Source: Paracoccaceae bacterium (GTDB lineage: Bacteria; Pseudomonadota; Alphaproteobacteria; Rhodobacterales; Rhodobacteraceae). Taken from it: a stretch of DNA of 12,063 bases. Numbering within the stretch: position 1 is the first letter of the stretch; every line of letters starts with the position of its first letter. The position numbers and the translations under genes are program-made. This document shows positions 1 to 6,553 of the stretch, one piece after another. The DNA lies in assembly GCA_011525185.1 (NCBI GenBank), contig WTIQ01000385.1, positions 1 through 12,063 of the forward strand, in the 5' to 3' direction. The notes under the pieces are model-generated. The model saw only the letters and a program-made list of their open reading frames with translations, searched no databases and had not been told where the DNA came from.

Positions 1-159
1 GAGACTCGGGTAAAGGGGTGCATGTACGCGATTCAATCAAAATTGAGGACTCATTTAGGTGCAGAAGAATTGCAAAAATTAGCACAATTCAATCCACACC
101 GCGTCTCAAAATATGAGCCGCTCTATTTTGACTGGACACGCCGGAAATATGGTGACTAA
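1..159 (+). CDS. C-terminal end of an unrecognised protein (partial)
   Basis: An open frame runs from the window edge to a TAA at 157-159 and gives the last 52 residues of a protein whose start lies outside. The tail is hydrophilic and rich in charged and aromatic residues, ending in FDWTRRKYGD, with no membrane segment. I do not recognise the family. The stop lies only 35 bases before the start of the amino acid ABC binding protein on the same strand, with no terminator visible between them. It may therefore be the upstream gene of the same transcript, perhaps an enzyme acting on the imported compound; that last point is inference. The real end is well supported by the frame and spacing; the function is unknown. 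Confidence 0.55.
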   Translation, partial: ETRVKGCMYAIQSKLRTHLGAEELQKLAQFNPHRVSKYEPLYFDWTRRKYGD

Positions 160-194
160 TTGTGTAATGTCTAAACAAACAGGGGTTTGAAATT

Positions 195-1004
195 ATGAAA
201 CTTTTCTCGACTATGGTTGCCATTTCTGCGATTGCGGTCTCTAGCGCATCGGCCCAAAGTTGCGCGGATGGCAAGACCATCACCGCTGGCCAACTCACAA
301 TTGCGACAGGAAACCCAGCCTATTTTCCTTGGGTTTTGGACGATGCACCAGAATCGGGTCAAGGGTTTGAAGCGGCGGTGGCCTATGCTGTGGCAGGTGA
401 GATGGGATTTGAGAAAGAGGCTGTGACTTGGGTACGCTCCTCTTTTGATGAAGCCATTCAGCCTGGTGCGAAAAACTTTGATTTCAATATTCAACAGTAT
501 TCAATCACCGCAGAGCGGGATAAAGTTGTTGACTTCTCTTTGCCCTATTACACTGCGGCTATGGCTGTTTTGGCAGGTCCGTCAGCGGTTGATACCGAGC
601 CGACGCTTGCCGCCTTGAAAGACCTTCAATGGGGCGCGATGGGGAGCACAACTGCGGTTCCCAAGCTAGAAGCCGTCATAAAACCAAGCAAATCCTTGAT
701 GCTTTATGGCGATAATGCAGATGTGAACGCGGCTATTTCAGCAAATCAGATTGACGCCGCACTTTTTGATCTTCCCACTGCGTTGTTTTTGAGCGCTGTG
801 ATGATCGAAGGGTCAAAAGTCATCGGTCAATTTGCACCTGATATGAACGATAGCCCCGATCAATTTGGCATGCTCATGGAAGAGGGAAACCCTCTTAAGT
901 CATGCGTTGATGCAGCGCTAGAGACTTTGTCAGGCAATGGCACACTGGCCGCGATTGAGGCGGAATGGCTCCAAAGTACAACAGGCGTACCGCTCATTAA
1001 ATAA
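195..1004 (+). CDS. ABC transporter substrate-binding protein, polar amino acid type (family 3)
   Basis: This periplasmic binding protein of 269 residues should capture an amino acid or related polar solute and deliver it to the permease encoded next. Residues 1-20 form a signal peptide (basic start MKL, hydrophobic core, ASA before the likely cleavage at QS). The mature part shows the family 3 pattern: a first strand around residues 34-45 (LTIATGNPAYFPW), then the hinge-side motif TAERDKVVDFSLPYY at about 105-119, whose Arg normally binds the substrate carboxylate. The length fits the family. The ATG at 195 is preceded by AGGGG about ten bases upstream. The stop TAA overlaps the ATG of the permease by one base, so the two are translationally coupled. 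The exact substrate cannot be read from the sequence. Confidence 0.9.
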   Translation: MKLFSTMVAISAIAVSSASAQSCADGKTITAGQLTIATGNPAYFPWVLDDAPESGQGFEAAVAYAVAGEMGFEKEAVTWVRSSFDEAIQPGAKNFDFNIQQYSITAERDKVVDFSLPYYTAAMAVLAGPSAVDTEPTLAALKDLQWGAMGSTTAVPKLEAVIKPSKSLMLYGDNADVNAAISANQIDAALFDLPTALFLSAVMIEGSKVIGQFAPDMNDSPDQFGMLMEEGNPLKSCVDAALETLSGNGTLAAIEAEWLQSTTGVPLIK

Positions 1005-1837
1005 TGCGATCTACACGCTACAAAAAAACGAATCGCCGCCAAGCCTATGAAGCCAAGCGCAGGCGGCGATCAAATATAATTGCTGCGATAAGTACGGCGA
1101 TTGCCGCAGCTTTTCTCTATATTCTAGTCCCGCTCACCCCGGGTTGGTCCAAGGTAAAGCTGAGCTTTTTCAATTGGGATGTGTTGGTCAAAACCTTTCC
1201 AAAGCTGTTAGATGCCTTTTTATTGAACGTCATGATTTTTGCTTGGTCGGCTCCTTTGATTGCGATCTTGGGGCTTTTGATCGCACTGGCGCGCAACACC
1301 CAATCACCAGCGCTCTTTCCACTGCGAATCTTCGGGGCGACATTTACCGATGTGTTTCGTGGCGTTCCTGTGATTTTAACCGTTTATCTCATCGGCTTTG
1401 GTATTCCTGGACTGGGTTTGCCCCGCCCTTGGAATTCACCCTACATCTGGGGCACTTTGGCCTTGGTGCTGACTTATTCTGCCTATGTTGCTGAAATTTT
1501 TCGCTCGGGTATCGAAAGCGTGCACAAAAGCCAACGCGCCGCCGCCCTGTCACTTGGGCTCAGCGAACGGCAAGCGATGCGGGACGTGATCTTGCCTCAG
1601 GCCATTCGTAATGTCGTACCAAGTCAAATGAACATGTTGATTGCTCTGCAAAAAGATGTCTCTCTTTTGAGCTTTATCGGCCCTGTTGAGATTTTTCGTC
1701 AGGCAGGTGTGTTCAAATCGTTAATGGCGAATTTCACCCCCTATGTGGGGGCAGCTCTGATCTTTCTTGTGGTGACCATCCCTTCAACCCGATATGCCGA
1801 TTATCTGATGGCCCGACAAATGCGAGCCCGCGAATGA
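1004..1837 (+). CDS. ABC transporter permease, polar amino acid type (HisM/GlnP family)
   Basis: This inner-membrane permease of 277 residues forms the transport channel, probably as a homodimer because only one permease gene is present. It starts with an unusually basic cytoplasmic tail (residues 5-23, with a run of four Arg), followed by a first hydrophobic segment at about 24-44 and further segments near 71-95, 120-140, 148-165 and 246-262. The family motif FRGVPVILTVYL lies at 118-129. The EAA loop that docks on the ATPase lies at about 179-202, with AALSLGLSERQA followed by LPQAIRNVVPS. The gene overlaps the binding protein by one base (TAATG) and the ATPase by four bases (ATGA), a classic coupled operon arrangement. 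Confidence 0.92.
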   Translation: MRSTRYKKTNRRQAYEAKRRRRSNIIAAISTAIAAAFLYILVPLTPGWSKVKLSFFNWDVLVKTFPKLLDAFLLNVMIFAWSAPLIAILGLLIALARNTQSPALFPLRIFGATFTDVFRGVPVILTVYLIGFGIPGLGLPRPWNSPYIWGTLALVLTYSAYVAEIFRSGIESVHKSQRAAALSLGLSERQAMRDVILPQAIRNVVPSQMNMLIALQKDVSLLSFIGPVEIFRQAGVFKSLMANFTPYVGAALIFLVVTIPSTRYADYLMARQMRARE

Positions 1838-2568
1838 ACGCGAAATTACAGCTTAAGAACCTCACGAAGTCCTATGGCAAGACCACAGTGTGCAACGGGA
1901 TCGATTTGGAGATTGAACAAGGCCAAATGGTTTGCCTCATCGGGGCGTCTGGCGCTGGCAAATCGAGCCTGTTGCGGTGCATCAATCTATTAGAAGACAT
2001 TGAAGAGGGTGAAATTTTACTCGATGGAGTAGATATTTCAACGCCTGGTTTTGACCCCCAAAAGGTCCGTTCGCGTATCGGGATGGTCTTTCAAAGCTTT
2101 AATTTGTTCCCTCATATGACCGCTTTAGACAATGCGATGCTTGCGCCAAGACGTGTCTTGGGGAAAACCCGTGCTCAGATCCGACCCGAGATCGAGGAAC
2201 TCTTTCATAAATTCGGGCTTGCGGATCGAATGCACCAGTTTCCCAACCAATTATCGGGAGGCCAACAACAACGGGTGGCCATCGTCCGCGCGCTTGCGAT
2301 GCGCCCTGAAGTCATGCTTTTCGACGAAATCACATCGGCCCTAGATCCACAATTGGTTGGAGAAGTCTTAGACGTTTTGCTGATGCTTAAAAACCAAGGC
2401 ATGACAATGGTACTCGCCACCCATGAAATGGCATTCGCGCGCGAAGCTGCGGATGTGGTTTGCTTTTTAAAGGACGGACAAATTGTGGAGCAAGGCCCTC
2501 CATCGCAGATTTTTGAGGCGCCAAAACAAAATGCGACGCAAAGCTTTTTGGCACGCGCATTAAAATAA
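1834..2568 (+). CDS. ABC transporter ATP-binding protein, polar amino acid type (GlnQ/HisP family)
   Basis: This cytoplasmic ATPase of 244 residues powers the importer. All nucleotide-binding elements are visible in order: Walker A GASGAGKSS at about 37-45, the Q-loop in VFQSFNLFPHMT with Gln near 87, signature LSGGQQQR at 140-147, Walker B MLFDE at 161-165 and the H-loop His near 197 in ATHEM. One deviation is that Walker B is followed by ITSALDP, with Ile replacing the almost universal Pro of the D-loop region (DEPTSALDP). The catalytic Glu is intact, so activity is expected. The start overlaps the permease stop by four bases. It is the last gene of the operon; the gap downstream holds only a weak terminator candidate. 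Confidence 0.93.
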   Translation: MNAKLQLKNLTKSYGKTTVCNGIDLEIEQGQMVCLIGASGAGKSSLLRCINLLEDIEEGEILLDGVDISTPGFDPQKVRSRIGMVFQSFNLFPHMTALDNAMLAPRRVLGKTRAQIRPEIEELFHKFGLADRMHQFPNQLSGGQQQRVAIVRALAMRPEVMLFDEITSALDPQLVGEVLDVLLMLKNQGMTMVLATHEMAFAREAADVVCFLKDGQIVEQGPPSQIFEAPKQNATQSFLARALK

Positions 2569-2594
2569 CCCCAGTTATAGAAAACGTTGGACGG

Positions 2595-2630
2595 ACGCAT
2601 TGTTTTCAAAAGATCTCTGCGTAACACTTT
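2595..2630 (+). terminator. weak terminator candidate after the amino acid ABC operon
   Basis: A five-base inverted repeat, ACGCA at 2595-2599 with TGCGT at 2618-2622, encloses a small TTTT/AAAA pairing and is followed by a short T-rich stretch (ACTTTTCTC). It lies 27 bases after the ATPase stop, the right place for the end of the importer transcript. The stem is short and AT-rich inside, so this is only a candidate. Confidence 0.25.
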
Positions 2631-2639
2631 TCTCATTAA

Positions 2640-2891
2640 GAAATGAGGCCCGCGGCTGCCTGAGTAGGCGCAAGCGTGCGATTATGAAACCTTTGAGAAT
2701 TCCCCACGACGTCCAGATATTGCAATACGTTGAAACGGTGGGGCGCCTGCCGAGGGGGCAGGCAGGCGCGGGTCGGTGGCGCCGTTATGTGCGGTGTTTG
2801 GGCTATTGTTTCTATTATGTAGAAGTCTTTTGAAAAAATAGTCCGAGGCCACCCCAAGTGTCGGCGCGGGTGGGCATATATATGCCCGCCC
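2640..2891. other. GC-rich, highly structured intergenic region; possible noncoding RNA or palindromic repeat
   Basis: The gap between the convergent importer operon and amidinotransferase is long (337 bases) and has stretches much richer in G and C than its surroundings. Successive inverted repeats are visible: GCCT/AGGC at 2658-2669; CCCCAC at 2702-2707 with GTGGGG at 2738-2743, enclosing CGACGT/ACGTTG and a ten-base palindrome TATTGCAATA at 2718-2727; GCGCCTGCC at 2743-2751 with GGCAGGCGC at 2761-2769; GGGCTATT at 2800-2807 with AATAGTCC at 2837-2844, enclosing TTCTA/TAGAA; and the long palindrome at 2868-2891. Short open frames here have no ribosome binding site and no recognisable protein. 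A structured RNA, a palindromic repeat family or simply a long shared 3' region are all possible. I could not match it to 6S, SRP RNA or tmRNA by eye. Confidence 0.4.
2833..2891 (-). terminator. probable composite terminator of the amidinotransferase gene
   Basis: Read on the minus strand, a strong hairpin starts 15 bases after the amidinotransferase stop. Its core is the perfect 16-base palindrome GGGCATATATATGCCC (2872-2887), extended to 12 pairs at 2868-2891 with one G-U pair. A second hairpin follows: CCGACAC at 2858-2864 and its partner in GTG...TCGG at 2843-2853, with a three-base bulge. A run of six T (complement of 2833-2838) comes next. The second hairpin plus T-run has the form of an intrinsic terminator; the first may add stability to the mRNA 3' end. 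Confidence 0.5.
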
Positions 2892-2905
2892 AGCCATGGT
2901 CGCCT

Positions 2906-4012
2906 TTATTGGTGAGGGAAATAATCCTCACAAGTGCCCTCACGGTAGACATCTGCGGTACAGCAATGCAAGCCACCCCCAAAGGCATAGGCATCACGCA
3001 AATCTACAGGCACAACTTCCAGCCCAAGTTTGTCCATCTGTTCCATTTGATAGACTTCCGTCTTTTCAACACAGACCGTTTTTGGATCAAGCACCAAGAC
3101 ATTCATGCTCAGCCACGTCGAAGAATAGCACAGCGGTGGAGGCGTATTATGAGCGGGCTGAGCTGCATCGACGATCTCCCAACCGTTTTTCTCAAACATA
3201 CCGCGCTGCTCCTGAGGCAAACGACGTTGAGGATTGTTCAGGATCAAGCCCGGACGCAGGGGTGTAAAGGTGGCGTCAATATGTATGGGATAGGGGTCCC
3301 CTGGAAAGTTGACCGTATGAACACGATGATCCGGGAAATGACGGCGCAGCCACTCAATTCCTTTCAAATTCGTCGTAAACCCATGCTGCACCACAAGGTC
3401 GCGCCCAAAGCGCAGGACATCGGCTGCATCAAAGAGCGGTTCTTCTTCGGTCGTGACAAAGAATTTTTCGGCCGCCCATTGCAGGCGTTTTTCCACGCCG
3501 ATTTTGTCTGATAAATAATCGGGATGATAATCCGCATCTGTCAGACGCGGCTTGGGCGCAGCTTCATGGCGAAAATTGGGGTCTTCATCCCAATATTGCT
3601 GCATCAAGGGACGATAACACAGATACTCAAACCAACGACACCGATAAGACATTGTTGCCTCTAAGATTTCAGAGCCAACTGTCAGCAACACATCCCGCGG
3701 CGGCATACAGCCAAATTGACTATCTGTGTGAAAATCGGGCGTGCTCACTGGTTTTGAAAAATCTGTGGGCGTTGGACGGTCCACTTTGATGCCGCGCTTT
3801 TCAAGCATGGATGCAAAATTGTCCAAAAGCTCATTGGCTTTATCGATGGTCTCTTGCGGTCTGCGCCCCCACTGGCCGCGCATATCACTGTCTTCTGGCA
3901 CTTTGGCATCAAGGGCGGGTTCTTCTGGCGGGATATGGCAATCATCTGCACGCCCCACGATTACATGTTTTAAAGGATCCCATTCGTTCCAACTGTTAAC
4001 GATTGTACTCAT
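2906..4012 (-). CDS. glycine amidinotransferase-like enzyme (arginine amidinotransferase)
   Basis: The family moves the amidino group of L-arginine to an amine acceptor; with glycine this gives guanidinoacetate and ornithine. The 368 residues cover the whole catalytic fold, without the mitochondrial leader of animal AGAT. The triad is visible: Asp195 in FDAADVLRFGRD, His244 in HIDATF and Cys350 in GGGLHCCTADV, matching Asp254, His303 and Cys407 of human AGAT. Arg263 and Ser297/Ser298 match human Arg322 and Ser354/Ser355. Two residues beside the catalytic His differ: the human stretch DPNPMH reads DPYPIH here, so human Asn300 and Met302 become Tyr241 and Ile243. Related bacterial enzymes such as CyrA also differ here, so the acceptor need not be glycine. 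The gene stands alone on the minus strand, convergent with the amino acid importer; no downstream creatine pathway gene is in the window. Confidence 0.88.
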   Translation of the reverse strand: MSTIVNSWNEWDPLKHVIVGRADDCHIPPEEPALDAKVPEDSDMRGQWGRRPQETIDKANELLDNFASMLEKRGIKVDRPTPTDFSKPVSTPDFHTDSQFGCMPPRDVLLTVGSEILEATMSYRCRWFEYLCYRPLMQQYWDEDPNFRHEAAPKPRLTDADYHPDYLSDKIGVEKRLQWAAEKFFVTTEEEPLFDAADVLRFGRDLVVQHGFTTNLKGIEWLRRHFPDHRVHTVNFPGDPYPIHIDATFTPLRPGLILNNPQRRLPQEQRGMFEKNGWEIVDAAQPAHNTPPPLCYSSTWLSMNVLVLDPKTVCVEKTEVYQMEQMDKLGLEVVPVDLRDAYAFGGGLHCCTADVYREGTCEDYFPHQ

Positions 4013-4078
4013 CGATTTGCCTATCTTTTCCTAAAGGGTCTTGTCGCGTAGTTTCCTGAGAATGACGTCCAATGCAAT

Positions 4079-4110
4079 CAAAAAAATACGCGTTAGAAAA
4101 AGCGTATTTG
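4079..4110 (-). terminator. intrinsic terminator of the his operon (after hisE)
   Basis: On the minus strand, the perfect eight-base inverted repeat AAATACGC (complement of 4102-4109) and GCGTATTT (complement of 4084-4091), with a ten-base loop, runs straight into seven T in a row (complement of 4080-4086). It lies about 20 bases after the hisE stop. This is the clearest terminator in the window. The remaining spacer up to the amidinotransferase start (4013-4078) should hold the amidinotransferase promoter, but I see no convincing -35/-10 pair. Confidence 0.8.
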
Positions 4111-4131
4111 ATGCCGCAATGACATGGAAAA

Positions 4132-4443
4132 CTAGCCTTTTCGCTGACGTTTTTCTTCTAGGCCAGATTGAGATTGTCGTGCCTCAAGTTCGCTTAAGAC
4201 CTCCTCCACTCTCACCCCGCGCGCATGGAGCATCACAAGCAAGTGAAAGACAACATCAGCCGTCTCTGAGATCATTTTTTCACGATCCCCTTTCACCACC
4301 TCGATAATCAGCTCAATAGCCTCTTCACCAAATTTTTCGGCGCATTTCTCTGCTCCTTTGGACAAGAGTTGCGCCGTCCAGCTTTCACTCGGATCACTTT
4401 GTGCCCGTTTTGAAATGATTTTTTCCAGATCGTCCAATGTCAT
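4132..4443 (-). CDS. hisE: phosphoribosyl-ATP pyrophosphohydrolase HisE
   Basis: HisE hydrolyses phosphoribosyl-ATP to phosphoribosyl-AMP and pyrophosphate, the second step of histidine synthesis, in the cytoplasm. The 103-residue protein is a stand-alone HisE rather than a HisIE fusion. It shows the all-helical MazG-like signature with acidic metal-binding residues: KFGEEAIELIIEV at about 37-49 and SETADVVFHLLVML at about 59-72. The tail after residue 90 is rich in Gln, Arg and Lys and probably disordered. The start lies five bases after the hisF stop, with GAGGA as ribosome binding site inside the end of hisF, so the two genes are cotranscribed. An intrinsic terminator follows. Confidence 0.93.
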   Translation of the reverse strand: MTLDDLEKIISKRAQSDPSESWTAQLLSKGAEKCAEKFGEEAIELIIEVVKGDREKMISETADVVFHLLVMLHARGVRVEEVLSELEARQSQSGLEEKRQRKG

Positions 4444-4448
4444 GGTCG

Positions 4449-5207
4449 CTATATCCTCACTGGGATGCCCGCCGCTGCCATATGCGCCTTGGCCTCGGCA
4501 ATTGTGAACTCGCCAAAATGAAAAATGGAAGCGGCCAGAACGGCAGACGCCCCTCCCTTGGTCACGCCCTCTACAAGGTGATCCAAGGTTCCCACACCAC
4601 CTGAGGCAATCACAGGAATATCAACGGCATCTGAGATGGCTCTCGTCATGGGGAGGTTAAACCCTGATTTTGTTCCGTCTCGGTCCATTGAGGTTAATAG
4701 GATTTCACCTGCTCCTTTGGCCGCAATCATTTGCGCAAATTCGACCGCATCGATGCCCGTTGGCTTGCGCCCGCCATGAGTAAAGAGCTCCCATTTTCCT
4801 TCACTGACTGTTTTTGCATCAATGGCACATACGATACATTGCGCGCCAAATTGATCTGCCGAGACGCGGATCACATCTGGATTTGCCACCGCAGAGGAAT
4901 TAAAGCTCACTTTATCTGCCCCAGCAAGGAGAAGCGCGCGCACATCATCGCTGCTGCGCACCCCCCCACCAACCGTAAGGGGGATATAGCATTGCTCAGC
5001 AGTACGGCGCACCATGTCAAACATCGTGCCGCGATTTTCGTGAGTGGCATGAATGTCGAGAAAACAAATTTCATCCGCACCAGCAGCATCATAAGCACGC
5101 GCCGCATCCACAGGATCACCTGCATCGCGTAAATCTACGAAATTCACGCCTTTCACGACGCGGCCATCGGCAACATCTAGGCAGGGTATGATCCGTGTTT
5201 TGAGCAT
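4449..5207 (-). CDS. hisF: imidazole glycerol phosphate synthase cyclase subunit HisF
   Basis: HisF uses ammonia from its partner HisH to convert PRFAR to imidazole glycerol phosphate and AICAR. The 252 residues form a complete half-barrel-duplicated TIM barrel. The catalytic acids are in place: Asp11 in PCLDVADGRVVKG and Asp130 in CAIDAK. The phosphate-binding loops are LTVGGGVRS at about 77-85 and VIASGGVGTLD in the second half, and SMDRDGTKSGF is also typical. The ATG at 5207 gives the normal N-terminus MLKTRIIPCLDV; no strong ribosome binding site is evident. The gene sits 71 bases after hisA, a gap with a terminator-like hairpin, and five bases before hisE. Its partner hisH is about 3 kb upstream in the same direction. 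Confidence 0.96.
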   Translation of the reverse strand: MLKTRIIPCLDVADGRVVKGVNFVDLRDAGDPVDAARAYDAAGADEICFLDIHATHENRGTMFDMVRRTAEQCYIPLTVGGGVRSSDDVRALLLAGADKVSFNSSAVANPDVIRVSADQFGAQCIVCAIDAKTVSEGKWELFTHGGRKPTGIDAVEFAQMIAAKGAGEILLTSMDRDGTKSGFNLPMTRAISDAVDIPVIASGGVGTLDHLVEGVTKGGASAVLAASIFHFGEFTIAEAKAHMAAAGIPVRI

Positions 5208-5245
5208 AAGGGCTGTATGAGGTGTCTCGTTAAAAGATGAAAGTC

Positions 5246-5276
5246 AAAAAATTGCTTAGCTCACATGAGAAAGCTA
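5246..5276 (-). terminator. terminator- or attenuator-like hairpin between hisA and hisF
   Basis: Starting a few bases after the hisA stop, the minus strand carries GCTT (complement of 5271-5274), CTCA/TGAG and AAGC (complement of 5254-5257). These form two stacked four-base helices with a small internal loop. A TAGCT/AGCTA pairing over the same bases is the alternative. Two bases later comes a run of six T (complement of 5246-5251). The stem is modest, so read-through is likely, but the layout is that of an intrinsic terminator inside a his operon. No good promoter for hisF is visible in the rest of the gap. Confidence 0.45.
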
Positions 5277-5278
5277 TT

Positions 5279-5998
5279 TTAACGCAAAGCGCTTAGAGCG
5301 GATTTTAGATCAATCGCCCCATCATAAAGCGCCCGTCCCGAAATCGCTCCGTTTAGCTTCGCTCCGCAATCCCGTAAGTCCAAAAGATCCTGCAAAGAGG
5401 ACACGCCCCCCGAGGCAATGACTGGAATTGAAACGGCATGAGCGAGCGCGGCGGTTGCCTCAATATTGGGGCCTTGCATCGCGCCATCCCGATTAATATC
5501 CGTGTAGATAATGGCTGCCACGCCTGCATCTTCAAAGGATCGTGCCAGATCGGTGATCTGCACATTCGTCTCTTCCGCCCAGCCTTTGGTTGCCACCATG
5601 CCGTTTCGCGCATCTATCCCAACAGCCACTTGATCAGGAAAGGCCAGTGCCGCCTCCCTTACAAGACTGGGGTTTTCCACTGCTACGGTTCCCAAAATGA
5701 CCCGCGCCAGTCCTTTCTCAAGCCCACGTTCGATCGTGGCCATATCTCGAATACCACCGCCCAACTGAGCAGGGACTTTTGTCCGAGATAAAATAGCCTC
5801 TACAGGTGCCGCGTTAACGGGCTCCCCCTCAAAGGCACCGTTTAAATCCACTAAATGCAACCACTCGCATCCTGCATCGACAAACTCCATTGCTTGGGCC
5901 GCAGGATCAGTGTTAAAAACAGTTGATTGCTCCATATCCCCGCGCACAAGCCGAACCGCGTTACCGTCTTTTAGATCAATTGCAGGATAGAGGATCAT
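5279..5998 (-). CDS. hisA: ProFAR isomerase HisA (phosphoribosylformimino-AICAR-P isomerase)
   Basis: HisA catalyses the Amadori rearrangement of ProFAR to PRFAR, the substrate of HisHF. The 239-residue TIM barrel has catalytic Asp8 in YPAIDLKDGNAVRL and Asp129 in VGIDARNG. Arg19 (RLVRGD) and the phosphate loops PAQLGGGIRD (about 76-85) and VIASGGVSSL are present. The start is supported by GAGAAAGG about nine bases upstream and by the usual N-terminus. The gene is separated from hisH by a glycosyltransferase gene and a plus-strand DUF2147 gene, so it may be read from its own promoter in 5999-6128; that is inference. The downstream gap before hisF holds a terminator-like hairpin. Confidence 0.96.
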   Translation of the reverse strand: MILYPAIDLKDGNAVRLVRGDMEQSTVFNTDPAAQAMEFVDAGCEWLHLVDLNGAFEGEPVNAAPVEAILSRTKVPAQLGGGIRDMATIERGLEKGLARVILGTVAVENPSLVREAALAFPDQVAVGIDARNGMVATKGWAEETNVQITDLARSFEDAGVAAIIYTDINRDGAMQGPNIEATAALAHAVSIPVIASGGVSSLQDLLDLRDCGAKLNGAISGRALYDGAIDLKSALSALR

Positions 5999-6075
5999 CT
6001 GATTTTACCTTTCTCGTAATCGGGCCTCCTCTGCCACGGTGATTTTAAAATTGCAATGTAACGTAAAGAACTATC

Positions 6076-6124
6076 TTGCCAGAGGGGCCGAAGATCGTAC
6101 ACTCTAATTAAAAATTACGGAGGG
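6076..6124 (+). promoter_or_regulatory. promoter and ribosome binding site of the DUF2147 gene
   Basis: TTGCCA at 6076-6081 and TACACT at 6098-6103, separated by 16 bases, resemble a housekeeping -35/-10 pair. GGAGGG at 6119-6124 is a near-perfect ribosome binding site four bases before the ATG at 6129. The divergent hisA gene starts at 5998, so 5999-6128 is shared upstream sequence; it also has the palindrome ATTTTAAAAT around 6043-6052. Confidence 0.45.
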
Positions 6125-6128
6125 TCTT

Positions 6129-6521
6129 ATGCGCCTTTTTTCAACAACGCTCTGCGCCATCTTTGTCACAGCTTCAATCGGCTTGGCCGATCCCATATTC
6201 GGGACATGGCAGACCAGCCAAGATGACAATGGAAATTTCGGTCATATAGAAGTCAGCGCCTGTGATCAAAACATATGTGGTGTTTTGAAAAAGTCTTTCA
6301 ATGCAGAAGGCAAGGCCATCGAGAGCAAAAACACTGGAACCCGCATTATATGGGGAATGGTAAACAAGGGTGGCGGTAAATACGGAGATGGAAAAATTTA
6401 CTCTCCAGATCGTGATAAAACCTATGGCTCTAAACTTGCTTTAAACGGGGACTCCCTGAAGGTCTCAGGCTGCATCGCCTTTATTTGCCGCGATGGCGGA
6501 ACATGGGTTCGCGTGAAGTAG
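6129..6521 (+). CDS. DUF2147 family secreted protein
   Basis: A 130-residue exported protein. Residues 1-20 look like a signal peptide (MRL, hydrophobic core, GLA before DP). The mature part follows the DUF2147 pattern: FGTWQT near the start, IEVSACDQNICGVLKK (an acidic strand with the conserved Cys pair), GGKYGDGKIYSPDRDKTYGSKLALNGDSLKVSGCIAF spread over about 77-113, and a closing GGTWVRVK. The family is a small beta-rich periplasmic or secreted domain, probably lipocalin-like, with no established reaction. It is encoded against the direction of the his genes between hisA and hisH, with its own promoter and ribosome binding site, and ends seven bases from the stop of the convergent glycosyltransferase. 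There is no evidence for a role in histidine synthesis. Confidence 0.82.
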   Translation: MRLFSTTLCAIFVTASIGLADPIFGTWQTSQDDNGNFGHIEVSACDQNICGVLKKSFNAEGKAIESKNTGTRIIWGMVNKGGGKYGDGKIYSPDRDKTYGSKLALNGDSLKVSGCIAFICRDGGTWVRVK

Positions 6522-6553
6522 ATTTCTGTCACGTCTCCAAACGTTGCAGAAAC
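6522..6553. terminator. hairpin between the convergent DUF2147 and glycosyltransferase genes
   Basis: TTTCTG (6523-6528) pairs with CAGAAA (6547-6552), and ACGT (6531-6534) with ACGT (6541-6544), leaving a six-base loop; one G-T pair and one mismatch separate the two helices. The hairpin spans the seven-base gap and the first bases of the glycosyltransferase 3' end. It lacks a real T-run on either side, so it could act as a weak two-way terminator or only block 3' trimming. Confidence 0.3.

Noticed and set aside
2205..2636. Minus-strand open frame of 143 codons
   Set aside because: It is antisense to the 3' end of the importer ATPase, which has all its motifs; the frame is rich in Ser, Thr and Cys with no domain.
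2684..2833. Possible 49-residue small protein starting MKPLRIPHD
   Set aside because: No ribosome binding site precedes the ATG, the second half is an Arg/Gly-rich translation of the GC-rich stems, and no family resemblance is seen.
2858..3511. Plus-strand open frame of 217 codons
   Set aside because: It lies antisense to the amidinotransferase, has no recognisable domain or ribosome binding site, and the minus-strand frame shows clear family motifs.
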